DNA of 64,000 nucleotides from Devosia pacifica (GTDB lineage Bacteria > Pseudomonadota > Alphaproteobacteria > Rhizobiales > Devosiaceae). This document shows positions 1 through 7,209 of the stretch, piece after piece; position 1 is the first letter of the stretch; each line of letters opens with the position of its first letter. The notes under the pieces were generated by a model. The model ran no database searches. It was not told where the DNA came from and saw nothing but the letters and a program-made list of their open reading frames with translations. Position numbers and translations under genes: made by a program. The stretch is from assembly GCF_014652635.1 (NCBI RefSeq), contig NZ_BMZE01000003.1:310001-374000 (forward strand), in the 5' to 3' direction.

Positions 1-273
1 CTCAAGTTCCCGATGGCGCCATTGTGGGTGGCGGTGATGGCGAGCTGGGGACTGGCGCTCGTCGAGTACTGGCTGGCGGTGCCGGCCAATCGCATCGGCT
101 ACGGCACCTATTCCGGGTTCGAACTCAAGACGATCCAGGAAGTCATCTCGCTGAGCGTTTTCGTGCTGTTCGCCGTGAGCTTTCTCGGCGAACGCTTCAC
201 CTTTAATCACCTTGTCGGCTTTGCACTGATCGCGCTCGGGGCCTTCTTCATATTCAAAGGCCCGTTTCGCTGA
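1..273 (+). CDS. DMT-superfamily protein, DUF486 (3' part only)
   Basis: The reading frame is open from the first base, so the start lies outside the window; 90 residues are visible. The segment VPANRIGYGTYSGFELKTIQ is the conserved core of DUF486, a short four-helix inner membrane family of the drug/metabolite transporter type. Two hydrophobic helices are visible, one around the first 25 residues and one at the C-terminus ending FFIFKGPFR. The substrate of this family is unknown. It ends one base before the convergent znuA stop and has no obvious functional tie to zinc uptake. The family call is confident; function is not. Confidence 0.85.
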   Translation, partial: LKFPMAPLWVAVMASWGLALVEYWLAVPANRIGYGTYSGFELKTIQEVISLSVFVLFAVSFLGERFTFNHLVGFALIALGAFFIFKGPFR

Positions 274-274
274 C

Positions 275-1384
275 TCACTCGGTTGGTGTGAGACACTCGA
301 CCAGGGACCCGGCCAAGCCCTGGAGCAGCTGATTGTAGAGGTCCGCGCCGGGCGTCAGGGTGCCGCCTTCGGGGTCGAGAACGCCGGTGCGCGCATCAGT
401 GCCCTCGACGATCGCATCGACAATGGCCGGCTCGAACTGCGGCTCTGCAAACACGCAGGTGGCCCCAAGATCCTGCACCCGATCGCGCAGCTCACCAATG
501 CGACGGGCGCCCGGCATCACCTCGGGTGACACGGTGATCGATCCGGCAACGGTCAGGCCAAACTGCTGCTCGAAATACTGATAAGCGTCGTGAAAGACGA
601 TAAAGGGGCGATCGGCCACCGGCGCGAGCTGCGCAGCGAGTTCAGTTTCATGCTGTTCGAGCTGTGCCGTTCCGGCCTCGGCATTGGCGCGATAGGTCTC
701 GGCATTTTCCGGGTCGACGTCTGCCAATGTGTCGGCGATCGCGGTCAGCATCACCGCTGCGTTGTCTGGATCCAGCCAGACGTGCATGTCCATGCTGCCG
801 TGCTGATGATCGTGGCCCTCGTGTTCATGGGCGTGGTCATGCTCTTCATGTTCATGCTCATCGTGGTCATGCTCTTCGTGCTCGTGCGCATGGTCATCGT
901 GATCTTCTGCGTAATGGTGATCCTCGGCATGATCATGGTCTTCGGCGTGATCATGGTCATCATCGCCATGCTCGTGGGCATGGTCGCCATGGTCGTGCGC
1001 CTCACCGTGATGCTGGTGCGCCTCGAACGAGCCGCCCTCGCGCACCGGCAGTAGCGCAATACCGTCGACTTCCGACAACTCTACCGAAACCGCGTCACCG
1101 GCGAGCGTTTCAAGCGCATCGACGAGGAACATTTCGAGCCCCTCGCCCGTCCAGAAGACGACGTCCGCTGCCTCGAGCGACTGTGCATCGGAGGGGGTGA
1201 GCGCGTAGGTGTGGGGCGATGCGGCGCCATCAAGCAGCAGATCGGGCTCTGCCACACCATTCATGACCAGCGAGACCAGCGCGTGCACCGGCTTGATCGA
1301 GGCGACGACATTGGGCGCGGCGGATGCCGGGGCGACGAGTGCCGACGCCGCGAGCAGTGTAGCGATAGAACGGGAGAACTGCAT
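275..1384 (-). CDS. znuA: Zinc ABC transporter periplasmic binding protein ZnuA
   Basis: Periplasmic cluster A-I metal-binding protein that delivers Zn(II) to ZnuBC. The 369 residues start with a Sec signal peptide (about 1-22, cleavage after APASA). Likely zinc-ligand histidines are H34 (IKPVH), H58 (ASPHTY), the His of MHVWLDP and the His of FHDAYQYFE. Between the second and third ligands lies a loop of about 75 residues with roughly 29 His mixed with Asp and Glu, longer than in most ZnuA proteins and built from near-repeats such as DHAEDHDHAED. Such loops are thought to capture or sense zinc. The gene is divergent from znuC and shares an 85-bp regulatory gap carrying two Zur-type palindromes. 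Confidence 0.95.
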   Translation of the reverse strand: MQFSRSIATLLAASALVAPASAAPNVVASIKPVHALVSLVMNGVAEPDLLLDGAASPHTYALTPSDAQSLEAADVVFWTGEGLEMFLVDALETLAGDAVSVELSEVDGIALLPVREGGSFEAHQHHGEAHDHGDHAHEHGDDDHDHAEDHDHAEDHHYAEDHDDHAHEHEEHDHDEHEHEEHDHAHEHEGHDHQHGSMDMHVWLDPDNAAVMLTAIADTLADVDPENAETYRANAEAGTAQLEQHETELAAQLAPVADRPFIVFHDAYQYFEQQFGLTVAGSITVSPEVMPGARRIGELRDRVQDLGATCVFAEPQFEPAIVDAIVEGTDARTGVLDPEGGTLTPGADLYNQLLQGLAGSLVECLTPTE

Positions 1385-1400
1385 GGAGACCCTATCTGCT

Positions 1401-1439
1401 ATGTTATGACATTACGGTGTTGCGGCGTTATGCTATAAC
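1401..1439. promoter_or_regulatory. Two candidate Zur boxes between znuA and znuC
   Basis: Two short palindromes lie in the divergent gap: ATGTTATGACAT at 1401-1412 and GTTATGCTATAAC at 1427-1439, the latter with perfect GTTAT/ATAAC arms around a 3-base spacer. Both resemble the ATGTTATAACAT core of alphaproteobacterial Zur operators. One would cover the znuA promoter and the other the znuC promoter. The zur gene is encoded 1.6 kb away, so repression in zinc-replete cells is the expected mode. This is inferred from motif and context. Confidence 0.65.
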
Positions 1440-1469
1440 CCTTATCTAGCCGTCAACGGCTTTCGACAG

Positions 1470-2258
1470 GTGAATATCCAGATGCGCGAACTCGATGGAG
1501 CATCCAACCAACTGGTGCGGCTGAACGGCGTGGCGGTCGCGCGCGGCCGTCGAACGTTGGTTAGCGGCATCGATCTGAGCATTGCACGCGGTGAGATCGT
1601 GACGTTGATCGGCCCCAATGGATCGGGCAAGTCGACAACTGCCAAAGTCGTGACCGGCGTACTGCGTGCCAGCCGTGGGCAGGTGTGGCGCAAGCCGGGT
1701 CTCAGGATCGGCTATGTGCCGCAGAAGCTCAGCATTGACTGGACTCTGCCGCTGACGGTCGAGCGACTGGTAACGCTGACTGCGGCCTTTGCACCGCATG
1801 AAGTTGAGGCGGCTCTTAGGGCCGTGGGTGCCGCTCACCTGAAGCGCGCGGCCGTGCAGGATCTCTCCGGCGGCGAGTTCCAGCGCGTGCTGTTCGCCCG
1901 TGCGATGATACGGAAGCCAGACCTGCTGGTGCTGGATGAGCCGGTCCAGGGGGTCGATTTCGCAGGTGAAATTGCGCTTTATGAACTGATCCGCGAGATC
2001 CGCGACACGACGGGCTGCGGCATATTGATGATCAGCCACGACCTGCACGTGGTGATGGCGGAAACAGACACCGTGCTGTGCCTCAATGGCCATGTCTGCT
2101 GCCGCGGAACGCCCGATACAGTGAAGGCAAGCCCGGAATATCGCCAATTGTTCGGTGCGCGGGCGGCGGAAACGCTGGCGATCTACCAGCACGACCACTC
2201 TCATGATCATGGTCATCACCATCACGAGCACGCGGAGGTTGATGCCGATGTTCGGTGA
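1470..2258 (+). CDS. znuC: Zinc ABC transporter ATPase ZnuC
   Basis: Cytoplasmic ATPase of the zinc importer, 262 residues from a GTG at 1470; an ATG at 1482 is an alternative start. Walker A is GPNGSGKST, the signature is LSGGEFQR and Walker B is LLVLDEP, followed by the switch His in MISHD. The C-terminus carries an unusual metal-binding-looking tail, HDHSHDHGHHHHEH, also found on some ZnuC proteins. Its stop codon overlaps the start of znuB, so the two are probably translationally coupled. Divergent from znuA across the Zur-box region. Confidence 0.93.
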   Translation: MNIQMRELDGASNQLVRLNGVAVARGRRTLVSGIDLSIARGEIVTLIGPNGSGKSTTAKVVTGVLRASRGQVWRKPGLRIGYVPQKLSIDWTLPLTVERLVTLTAAFAPHEVEAALRAVGAAHLKRAAVQDLSGGEFQRVLFARAMIRKPDLLVLDEPVQGVDFAGEIALYELIREIRDTTGCGILMISHDLHVVMAETDTVLCLNGHVCCRGTPDTVKASPEYRQLFGARAAETLAIYQHDHSHDHGHHHHEHAEVDADVR

Positions 2259-3072
2259 TTTCTTCTCACGTGCGCTGATAGCCGGCATTGGGCTTGCCGC
2301 AGTGGCTGGCCCTCTCGGCTGCTTCGTGGTCTGGCGGCGCATGGCCTATTTCGGTGATACCATGGCGCACTCTGCCCTACTCGGGGTGGCGCTTTCATTC
2401 CTGCTGTCGATAAACGTGACACTTGGCGTGTTCGGGGTAGCAGCGCTTGTGGCGGCGAGCCTGATCCTGCTGCAGCGCCAGGCAAGCTTGTCGACCGATG
2501 CCCTCCTGGGAATTCTCTCACATTCAACGCTTGCAGTGGGATTGGTACTGGTGGGATTCCTCACCAATATACGGATCGACCTGATGGGATTCCTGTTCGG
2601 TGATCTGCTTGCCGTATCGAGCACCGACATGTTCATTATCTACGGCGGCGGCGTGGGGATTCTCGCCATGCTGGTGATGTTCTGGCGGCCGCTCCTCGCG
2701 GCAACCGTCAGCCCCGAGCTGGCGGAAGCCGAAGGTCTGCGCCCCGAAGCGAGCCGCATCGTACTGATGCTGTTGATGGCAATGGTGATCGCCATCTCTA
2801 TGAAGCTCGTTGGCGTGCTGCTGATCACATCGCTTCTGATTATCCCGGCGGCGACGGCACGTCGGTTGAGCCGCACACCCGAGGCGATGGCGGCGATTTC
2901 CGCGGCTCTCGGCGTCCTCGCGGTAATCGGTGGTCTCTATGGCTCATTAAGTTTGGACACCGCGTCCGGACCGTCCATTGTGGTCGCTGCCCTGATGCTT
3001 TTCGTGTTATCTTTGTTGGTGCCGGCTGAACGTCTTGTCGGCGGAAAGGGACTTGATGGCACACACACATGA
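2248..3072 (+). CDS. znuB: Zinc ABC transporter permease ZnuB
   Basis: Integral membrane subunit of the zinc importer (ABC-3 family), 274 residues with about eight hydrophobic helices. The ATG at 2248 is chosen because GGAGG at 2234-2238 sits nine bases upstream; the ATG at 2242 would be too close to it. Family landmarks are the GCFVVWRRMAYFGDTMAHSA stretch near residue 30 and the late KLVGVLLITSLLIIPAATAR segment. It overlaps znuC by 11 bases and zur by 17 bases, so znuC-znuB-zur form one operon. Confidence 0.93.
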   Translation: MFGDFFSRALIAGIGLAAVAGPLGCFVVWRRMAYFGDTMAHSALLGVALSFLLSINVTLGVFGVAALVAASLILLQRQASLSTDALLGILSHSTLAVGLVLVGFLTNIRIDLMGFLFGDLLAVSSTDMFIIYGGGVGILAMLVMFWRPLLAATVSPELAEAEGLRPEASRIVLMLLMAMVIAISMKLVGVLLITSLLIIPAATARRLSRTPEAMAAISAALGVLAVIGGLYGSLSLDTASGPSIVVAALMLFVLSLLVPAERLVGGKGLDGTHT

Positions 3073-3469
3073 TGGCGCACACGACCTGACCCGCAATCAG
3101 TCTCTGGTGCTGGAAACCCTCAACGCTCAACCCTCTCCATTAAGTGCCTACGACATCCTCGACCGGCTTCGCGGTGCCGGACTGAGGGCACCGCTGCAGG
3201 TCTATCGGGCGCTCGACAAGCTTGTTGCGATGGGGCTGGCGCACCGCCTCGAGTCGCTCAATGCGTTCGTCGCCTGCGCCGATGCGCAGTGCCACCGCAA
3301 GGGGCTGATCGGGTTTGCGATCTGCGAGAATTGCGGGCGCGTCGACGAATTCGCCGATGAGGTCATCGAGACTCAGCTTGGCACATGGGCCGACCGCACG
3401 GGCTTTTCGATCAAGCAGACGACGATGGAAATTCGTGGCCGCTGCGCACTGTGCCGTGAGGCGGCCTAG
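3056..3469 (+). CDS. zur: Zinc uptake regulator Zur (Fur family)
   Basis: Fur-family repressor, 137 residues. The start is the ATG at 3056 behind GGAAAGG; a TTG at 3035 would give seven extra residues and is less likely. An N-terminal winged helix (about 15-75, with SAYDILDRL and PLQVYRALDKL) precedes a metal-binding dimerisation domain with two Cys pairs, CADAQC/CENC and CALC, the typical Fur-family structural zinc site. Position at the end of znuCB and the Zur-type palindromes upstream argue for Zur rather than Fur or Mur. It would autoregulate through the znuC promoter. Ends tail-to-tail with rsmD, overlapping by 4 bases. Confidence 0.88.
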   Translation: MAHTHDGAHDLTRNQSLVLETLNAQPSPLSAYDILDRLRGAGLRAPLQVYRALDKLVAMGLAHRLESLNAFVACADAQCHRKGLIGFAICENCGRVDEFADEVIETQLGTWADRTGFSIKQTTMEIRGRCALCREAA

Positions 3470-4023
3470 GCTTCGCGGCTCAATAGATGGATGGCTGCGG
3501 CGCCATAAAGCCTGCGGTCTTCGAGACGAAACCCTGTTGGCGCATCGATCTCGGCTTCACTCGCTTCTTCGAGAACGACGGTGCAATCTGGTGCGCACCA
3601 ATCTCCCTCAAGCAGCCCTGTTAGCGCCTTCTCGCCCAACCCCTGACCATAGGGCGGATCGAGAAAGATCAAGTCGAACGGCTTGATCGAGCCGCGCGGA
3701 CCGAGTGACGTGGCATCGCGGCGCAGCAGCTTGGCAATCCCCGCAATGCCGAACGCTTCAATATGATCGCGAATGAGGCCACGCGCTTCGGCACCGGTAT
3801 CGACGAAAATCGCAGCCGCCGCGCCACGGGAAAGCGCCTCGAGCCCGAGGGCACCGGTTCCCGCGAACAGGTCCAGCACCCGCACCCCGTCAAACGCTGG
3901 GCCGAGGCGGGACGACAGAATGTTGAAGACGCTCTCTCGTACCCGGTCCGCCGTGGGGCGAATCGACTGATCGCTTGGTGTCTTGAGCTGTTTGCCGCGA
4001 AACCGGCCGCCTACAATGCGCAT
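3466..4023 (-). CDS. rsmD: 16S rRNA (guanine(966)-N(2))-methyltransferase RsmD
   Basis: SAM-dependent methyltransferase that modifies G966 of 16S rRNA in the 30S subunit. About 185 residues from the ATG at 4023; a TTG one codon upstream is possible. Landmarks are the N-terminal MRIVGGRFRGKQL, the substrate-binding RPTADRVRESVFNIL, the SAM-binding VLDLFAGTGALGLEALSRGA and the catalytic motif IV FLDPPYG. It follows rluB on the same strand with only 6 bases between the rluB stop and this start, so both rRNA modification genes are probably co-transcribed. Length matches the family. Confidence 0.95.
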   Translation of the reverse strand: MRIVGGRFRGKQLKTPSDQSIRPTADRVRESVFNILSSRLGPAFDGVRVLDLFAGTGALGLEALSRGAAAAIFVDTGAEARGLIRDHIEAFGIAGIAKLLRRDATSLGPRGSIKPFDLIFLDPPYGQGLGEKALTGLLEGDWCAPDCTVVLEEASEAEIDAPTGFRLEDRRLYGAAAIHLLSREA

Positions 4024-4029
4024 CAAGAG

Positions 4030-5757
4030 TTAGCGGCGCGGGCCGCGTGTCTTGTCGCCACCACTCCTCGGCGGACCAGAGCGTCCGCCCGGACCGCCGC
4101 GTCCGCCAGAGCCGCCACGGCCTGGGGGGCCGCCACGGGAGGGTGCATTGCCGCGCGCCGGAGCACCGCCACGCGAGGGACCGCTACCGCGCTGCTGCGG
4201 GCCGCCATCACTGCGCTGGGGCCGATCATTGCGGGACGGGCCGCCACCTGAACGAGAGAACTTGCCTTCGGGGCGTCCGCGATTGCCGGGCGGACGCTCA
4301 CGCGTGTCTTCGGATCGGACGGTCGGTGACTTAACTTGGCCGGGCCCGCGGCCCCGACGTTCGTCGCGGTCGCCAGTACGCGGCTTGAAGCTGCGCGGTG
4401 CGTCATCGCGCGGACCACGTTTCGGGCCGCGGTCAGGGCGTTCGGGCCGATCTCGTGACGGCGCATCATCGCGTTGATTAAAGCGGGGACGGCGCGGCGC
4501 GTCTTCACCTGCGCCCGGCGCACGGCGGCCACGCGCGGGGCGATTGTCGTCATCGCGCATGCGATCGCCGCGCCAGGGGCGCATCTGCCGCCCGTCCGCC
4601 TGACCACCGCCTTCACTGTCGCGCCGGTAGGGCTTGCGTGGAGGACGAGCATCACCTGGACGCTGGTCAGGACGCGCCTCAGCGGGCTTGCCATCGCGTC
4701 GACGATCGCCACCGCGGGCGGGACGATCCTTATCGCCGCGCGCAGGCCGGGGGGTGAACTCGCCCTGGCTGCCATCCTCAAAGTGGATACGACGAGGCGG
4801 GGCTGTTTCCCCCTCATCGCGGAACCGGGTTCCACGGCGGGTCTCCGGACGCCCTGCAAAAGCATCGCGATCGCCGCGGGTCTTGTGGTGCGGTACGTGC
4901 CGGCCTGGACGGTCATCGCCGTGACGGCTTGGTCGGTCACCGCCGCGCGCGGGTGGCCGCGACCGGGCTGGCTCAGGCATGTCGCTTTCGAAATCGGCGC
5001 CAGAGGCTTCGGCAAGCCGTGCGCCGAGCTGGTCACGAAGCACACGCGCCTTGACCGTTTCGACGGAGCCCGGTGCGATCTCGCCAAGCTGGAATGGCCC
5101 GTAACTGACACGGATCAGCCGGTTGACCGTCAGGCCAAGCGCCTCGAGAACGTTACGCACTTCGCGGTTCTTGCCTTCGCGCAAGGCCAGCGTCAGCCAG
5201 ACATTGGTGCCCTGCTCACGTTCGAGCGTCGCCTCGATCTCGCCATAGCGGATGCCATCAACATCGATACCGTTCTTGAGGCTGTCGAGATCCGCCTGGT
5301 TGACCCGGCCGTGCGCCCGAACACGATAGCGCCGCAACCAGCCGGTCTCGGGCAATTCCAACACCCGCTTCAAGCCGCCATCATTGGTCAGCAGCAAAAG
5401 GCCTTCGGTATTGATATCGAGACGGCCAACGCTAAGGACGCGGGGCAGCCCGAGATCTTCCACGGCTTCGAAGACCGTCTGGCGACCCTCGGGATCCTTT
5501 TCAGTCACCACGAGACCAGCAGGCTTGTGGTAGAGCCATAGCCGCGTACCCTGGCGCGCGGCCAAGGGCGCGCCGTCGACCGTAACCTTGTCGCGCTCGG
5601 TGACGTTGAAAGCCGGCGTCAGCACTTTCTTGCCATTGACCGAGACGCGCCCTGCCTGAATCCAGTTTTCGGCATCGCGCCGGGAGCAGAGGCCAGAGCG
5701 GGCGATCACCTTTGCGAGGCGGTCGCCTGCAGACGGTGCGGTACGGCTATCAGTCAT
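4030..5757 (-). CDS. rluB: Ribosomal large subunit pseudouridine synthase (RluB/RsuA family) with long charged tail
   Basis: RNA pseudouridine synthase, probably acting on U2605 of 23S rRNA. The ATG at 5757 is chosen because AAAGG precedes it; an in-frame extension upstream lacks support. Residues 13-70 form an S4 RNA-binding domain (SGLCSRRDAENWIQAGRVSV) and 72-250 the catalytic domain with D114 in GRLDINTEGLLLLTNDG. From about residue 260 to 575 the protein is a low-complexity tail dominated by Arg, Gly, Asp and Pro. Such tails occur in alphaproteobacterial RluB proteins and probably bind RNA or mediate condensation, but this one is longer than the enzyme itself. RluB is favoured over RsuA/RluE/RluF on gene context. 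Confidence 0.88.
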   Translation of the reverse strand: MTDSRTAPSAGDRLAKVIARSGLCSRRDAENWIQAGRVSVNGKKVLTPAFNVTERDKVTVDGAPLAARQGTRLWLYHKPAGLVVTEKDPEGRQTVFEAVEDLGLPRVLSVGRLDINTEGLLLLTNDGGLKRVLELPETGWLRRYRVRAHGRVNQADLDSLKNGIDVDGIRYGEIEATLEREQGTNVWLTLALREGKNREVRNVLEALGLTVNRLIRVSYGPFQLGEIAPGSVETVKARVLRDQLGARLAEASGADFESDMPEPARSRPPARGGDRPSRHGDDRPGRHVPHHKTRGDRDAFAGRPETRRGTRFRDEGETAPPRRIHFEDGSQGEFTPRPARGDKDRPARGGDRRRDGKPAEARPDQRPGDARPPRKPYRRDSEGGGQADGRQMRPWRGDRMRDDDNRPARGRRAPGAGEDAPRRPRFNQRDDAPSRDRPERPDRGPKRGPRDDAPRSFKPRTGDRDERRGRGPGQVKSPTVRSEDTRERPPGNRGRPEGKFSRSGGGPSRNDRPQRSDGGPQQRGSGPSRGGAPARGNAPSRGGPPGRGGSGGRGGPGGRSGPPRSGGDKTRGPRR

Positions 5758-5811
5758 TGAAGTGCCTTTACATGCGGAGCCAGCAGGCGGCGCAAAGCTG
5801 TGTTGTGGGGC

Positions 5812-5832
5812 AAGCGGGCGTACTGCCCGCTT
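5812..5832 (-). terminator. Perfect hairpin between the lipoprotein gene and rluB
   Basis: AAGCGGGC at 5812-5819 pairs perfectly with GCCCGCTT at 5825-5832 around a 5-base loop. It lies between the lipoprotein stop (5856) and the rluB start (5757) on the transcribed minus strand. No T run follows, so it is either a weak or Rho-assisted terminator, an RNA-processing site, or an mRNA-stabilising hairpin. Confidence 0.35.
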
Positions 5833-5855
5833 CACCCCTATGCCATCGAAGTGGC

Positions 5856-6560
5856 CTAGAGGCCGGAGCCGATCATATTGGTCCCGAGCATGCCACCGCC
5901 GGAGCCGGCAATACCCGGTCCTGCATCGCGCACGGCATTGCGCACTTCGCTCGGGCAGCGATTGTCATCGAGCGGTACAAGTTCACCCTGTGCAGTGCGG
6001 CAGACCATGTTGCGGCCGCCGACAACGGTAAAATAGCGCTCGGGCGGCAGATAGAGCGGGCGCTCGCCCTGGGCGCTGACGTTCATGCCGGCAGCGGTCA
6101 TGCGAGCGGTGAGCGTACGCGCCTCTTCTTCCGTCAGAGGACGGCCGGAGAACGAGCGCAGATCGACCACGCGGGCATTTCTGAGATTCTGGATATCTGC
6201 CTCGCTGAGGCCTGCAGTATTGATCTGAGCGGTGTCGCGATTCTCCGGCAGGGATTGCGCGACGGACTGGCTGGGCTGCGGCAGGGACTGCATGTCACGC
6301 GGTAGCGCGAGCGGCGCGCGCGGCTGCGGATCGGCCTTCTCATCGCCCTTGGGAACGAGGCCGAGCCCCTGAGCCGTCGAGGTCATGACCTCGCGCTCGA
6401 AGGTGCCGACATCGGTGAGGGCGTTCGTTCCTTCGACGGTCGTACAGGCTGCCAGCGCGCCAACAAGCAACATGCCGCACACGGCATGCCCGGCGCGCCG
6501 TGCGGACACTGCGATTGCAGGCAGGATCGGGGCCATTCCGGCCGGCTTGGCAATCCTCAT
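5856..6560 (-). CDS. Outer-membrane-targeted lipoprotein, BamF/DUF3035-like
   Basis: 234 residues with an N-terminal hydrophobic segment ending in a clear lipobox (LAAC, Cys near residue 39), so a type II signal peptide and lipidation are expected. Downstream the motif PRAPLALPRDMQSLPQP resembles the RAPL-(V/S)-MPPD motif of the DUF3035 / BamF lipoproteins, which in alphaproteobacteria belong to the outer membrane beta-barrel assembly machine and are often encoded just after lspA, as here. The C-terminal half has two Cys (MVCRTAQ and NRCPSEV) that could form a disulfide, then a Gly-rich end. Start chosen at 6560 behind AGAGGACG. Lipoprotein status is solid; BamF identity is tentative. Confidence 0.6.
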   Translation of the reverse strand: MRIAKPAGMAPILPAIAVSARRAGHAVCGMLLVGALAACTTVEGTNALTDVGTFEREVMTSTAQGLGLVPKGDEKADPQPRAPLALPRDMQSLPQPSQSVAQSLPENRDTAQINTAGLSEADIQNLRNARVVDLRSFSGRPLTEEEARTLTARMTAAGMNVSAQGERPLYLPPERYFTVVGGRNMVCRTAQGELVPLDDNRCPSEVRNAVRDAGPGIAGSGGGMLGTNMIGSGL

Positions 6561-6636
6561 GTAGCGTCCTCTTGGATTAGGCTTGGTGCTTATAACGTAT
6601 CGGGCGCGGTAAAACCAGATTCTGGCAGCATTGCGT

Positions 6637-7209
6637 TCACGTCTTCTTACTGGCGCCGATCCCGAACAGATCGAGGATCAGCAGCAACACACCGAGCGTG
6701 ATGGCGACATCGGCAATGTTGAAGATGTAGAACGACCAGCCCTGCCAGTGAAAGTGAAAGAAATCCGCCACGGCGCCATAGATCAGCCGATCGAGCGCAT
6801 TGGACAGGGCCCCGCCAATACAGAGGGCCAGGCCGGCCCGGATCAGCATCGTATCAGCGCGCCACCACCAGATGGCGAGCGCGATCATCGCTACCAGCAT
6901 GATAAGGCTGACGAGCCAGACCGGCAGATCGCCAAGCAGCCCGTAAGAGACGCCGGTGTTCCAGACGAGGACATAATCGAAGAAGCTGGTGACGGTAACG
7001 ATTTCGCCACCGCGCCAGCCAGTCATCTGAAGCGGAGTGTAGGGCGCGATCGGGGTGATGCAGCGCGCCGCGCCCATCCCGATGCAGTCGGCGGCAACCT
7101 GAATGTGCTTGTGTGCCCTATCGAGGCCGAACGCCAGAACGGCCAGCATAAGCGACACCAGCACCGAGGCGTTAAGCCGCGGCGCCGGTGTTGGAGTTTC
7201 GCCGCTCAA
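6637..7209 (-). CDS. lspA: Lipoprotein signal peptidase (signal peptidase II)
   Basis: Inner membrane aspartyl protease that removes signal peptides from prolipoproteins after diacylglyceryl transfer. Four hydrophobic segments are visible. The conserved NTGVSYGL loop, the [15 protein letters not shown] segment with the first catalytic Asp and the [11 protein letters not shown] segment with the second are intact. The proposed TTG start at 7209 overlaps the ileS stop (TTGA), typical of the coupled ileS-lspA pair, and gives 190 residues, about 20 more than usual. Its neighbour downstream is itself a lipoprotein. Confidence 0.93.
   Translation of the reverse strand: MSGETPTPAPRLNASVLVSLMLAVLAFGLDRAHKHIQVAADCIGMGAARCITPIAPYTPLQMTGWRGGEIVTVTSFFDYVLVWNTGVSYGLLGDLPVWLVSLIMLVAMIALAIWWWRADTMLIRAGLALCIGGALSNALDRLIYGAVADFFHFHWQGWSFYIFNIADVAITLGVLLLILDLFGIGASKKT

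Noticed and set aside
800..1010. Repeated DNA in znuA as a possible tandem repeat element or CRISPR
   Set aside because: The repetition is explained by HD/HE/HA codon repeats of the His-rich loop; no spacer-repeat structure.
590..1054. Open frame on the plus strand rich in Met/Val antisense to the ZnuA His-rich loop
   Set aside because: It is the mirror of the GAC/CAC-rich coding of the loop, has no ribosome binding site or family features.
4474..5541. Long plus-strand open frame antisense to rluB
   Set aside because: Generated by GC-rich codons of the Arg/Gly/Asp tail and enzyme core; no recognisable domain, and rluB itself is clear.
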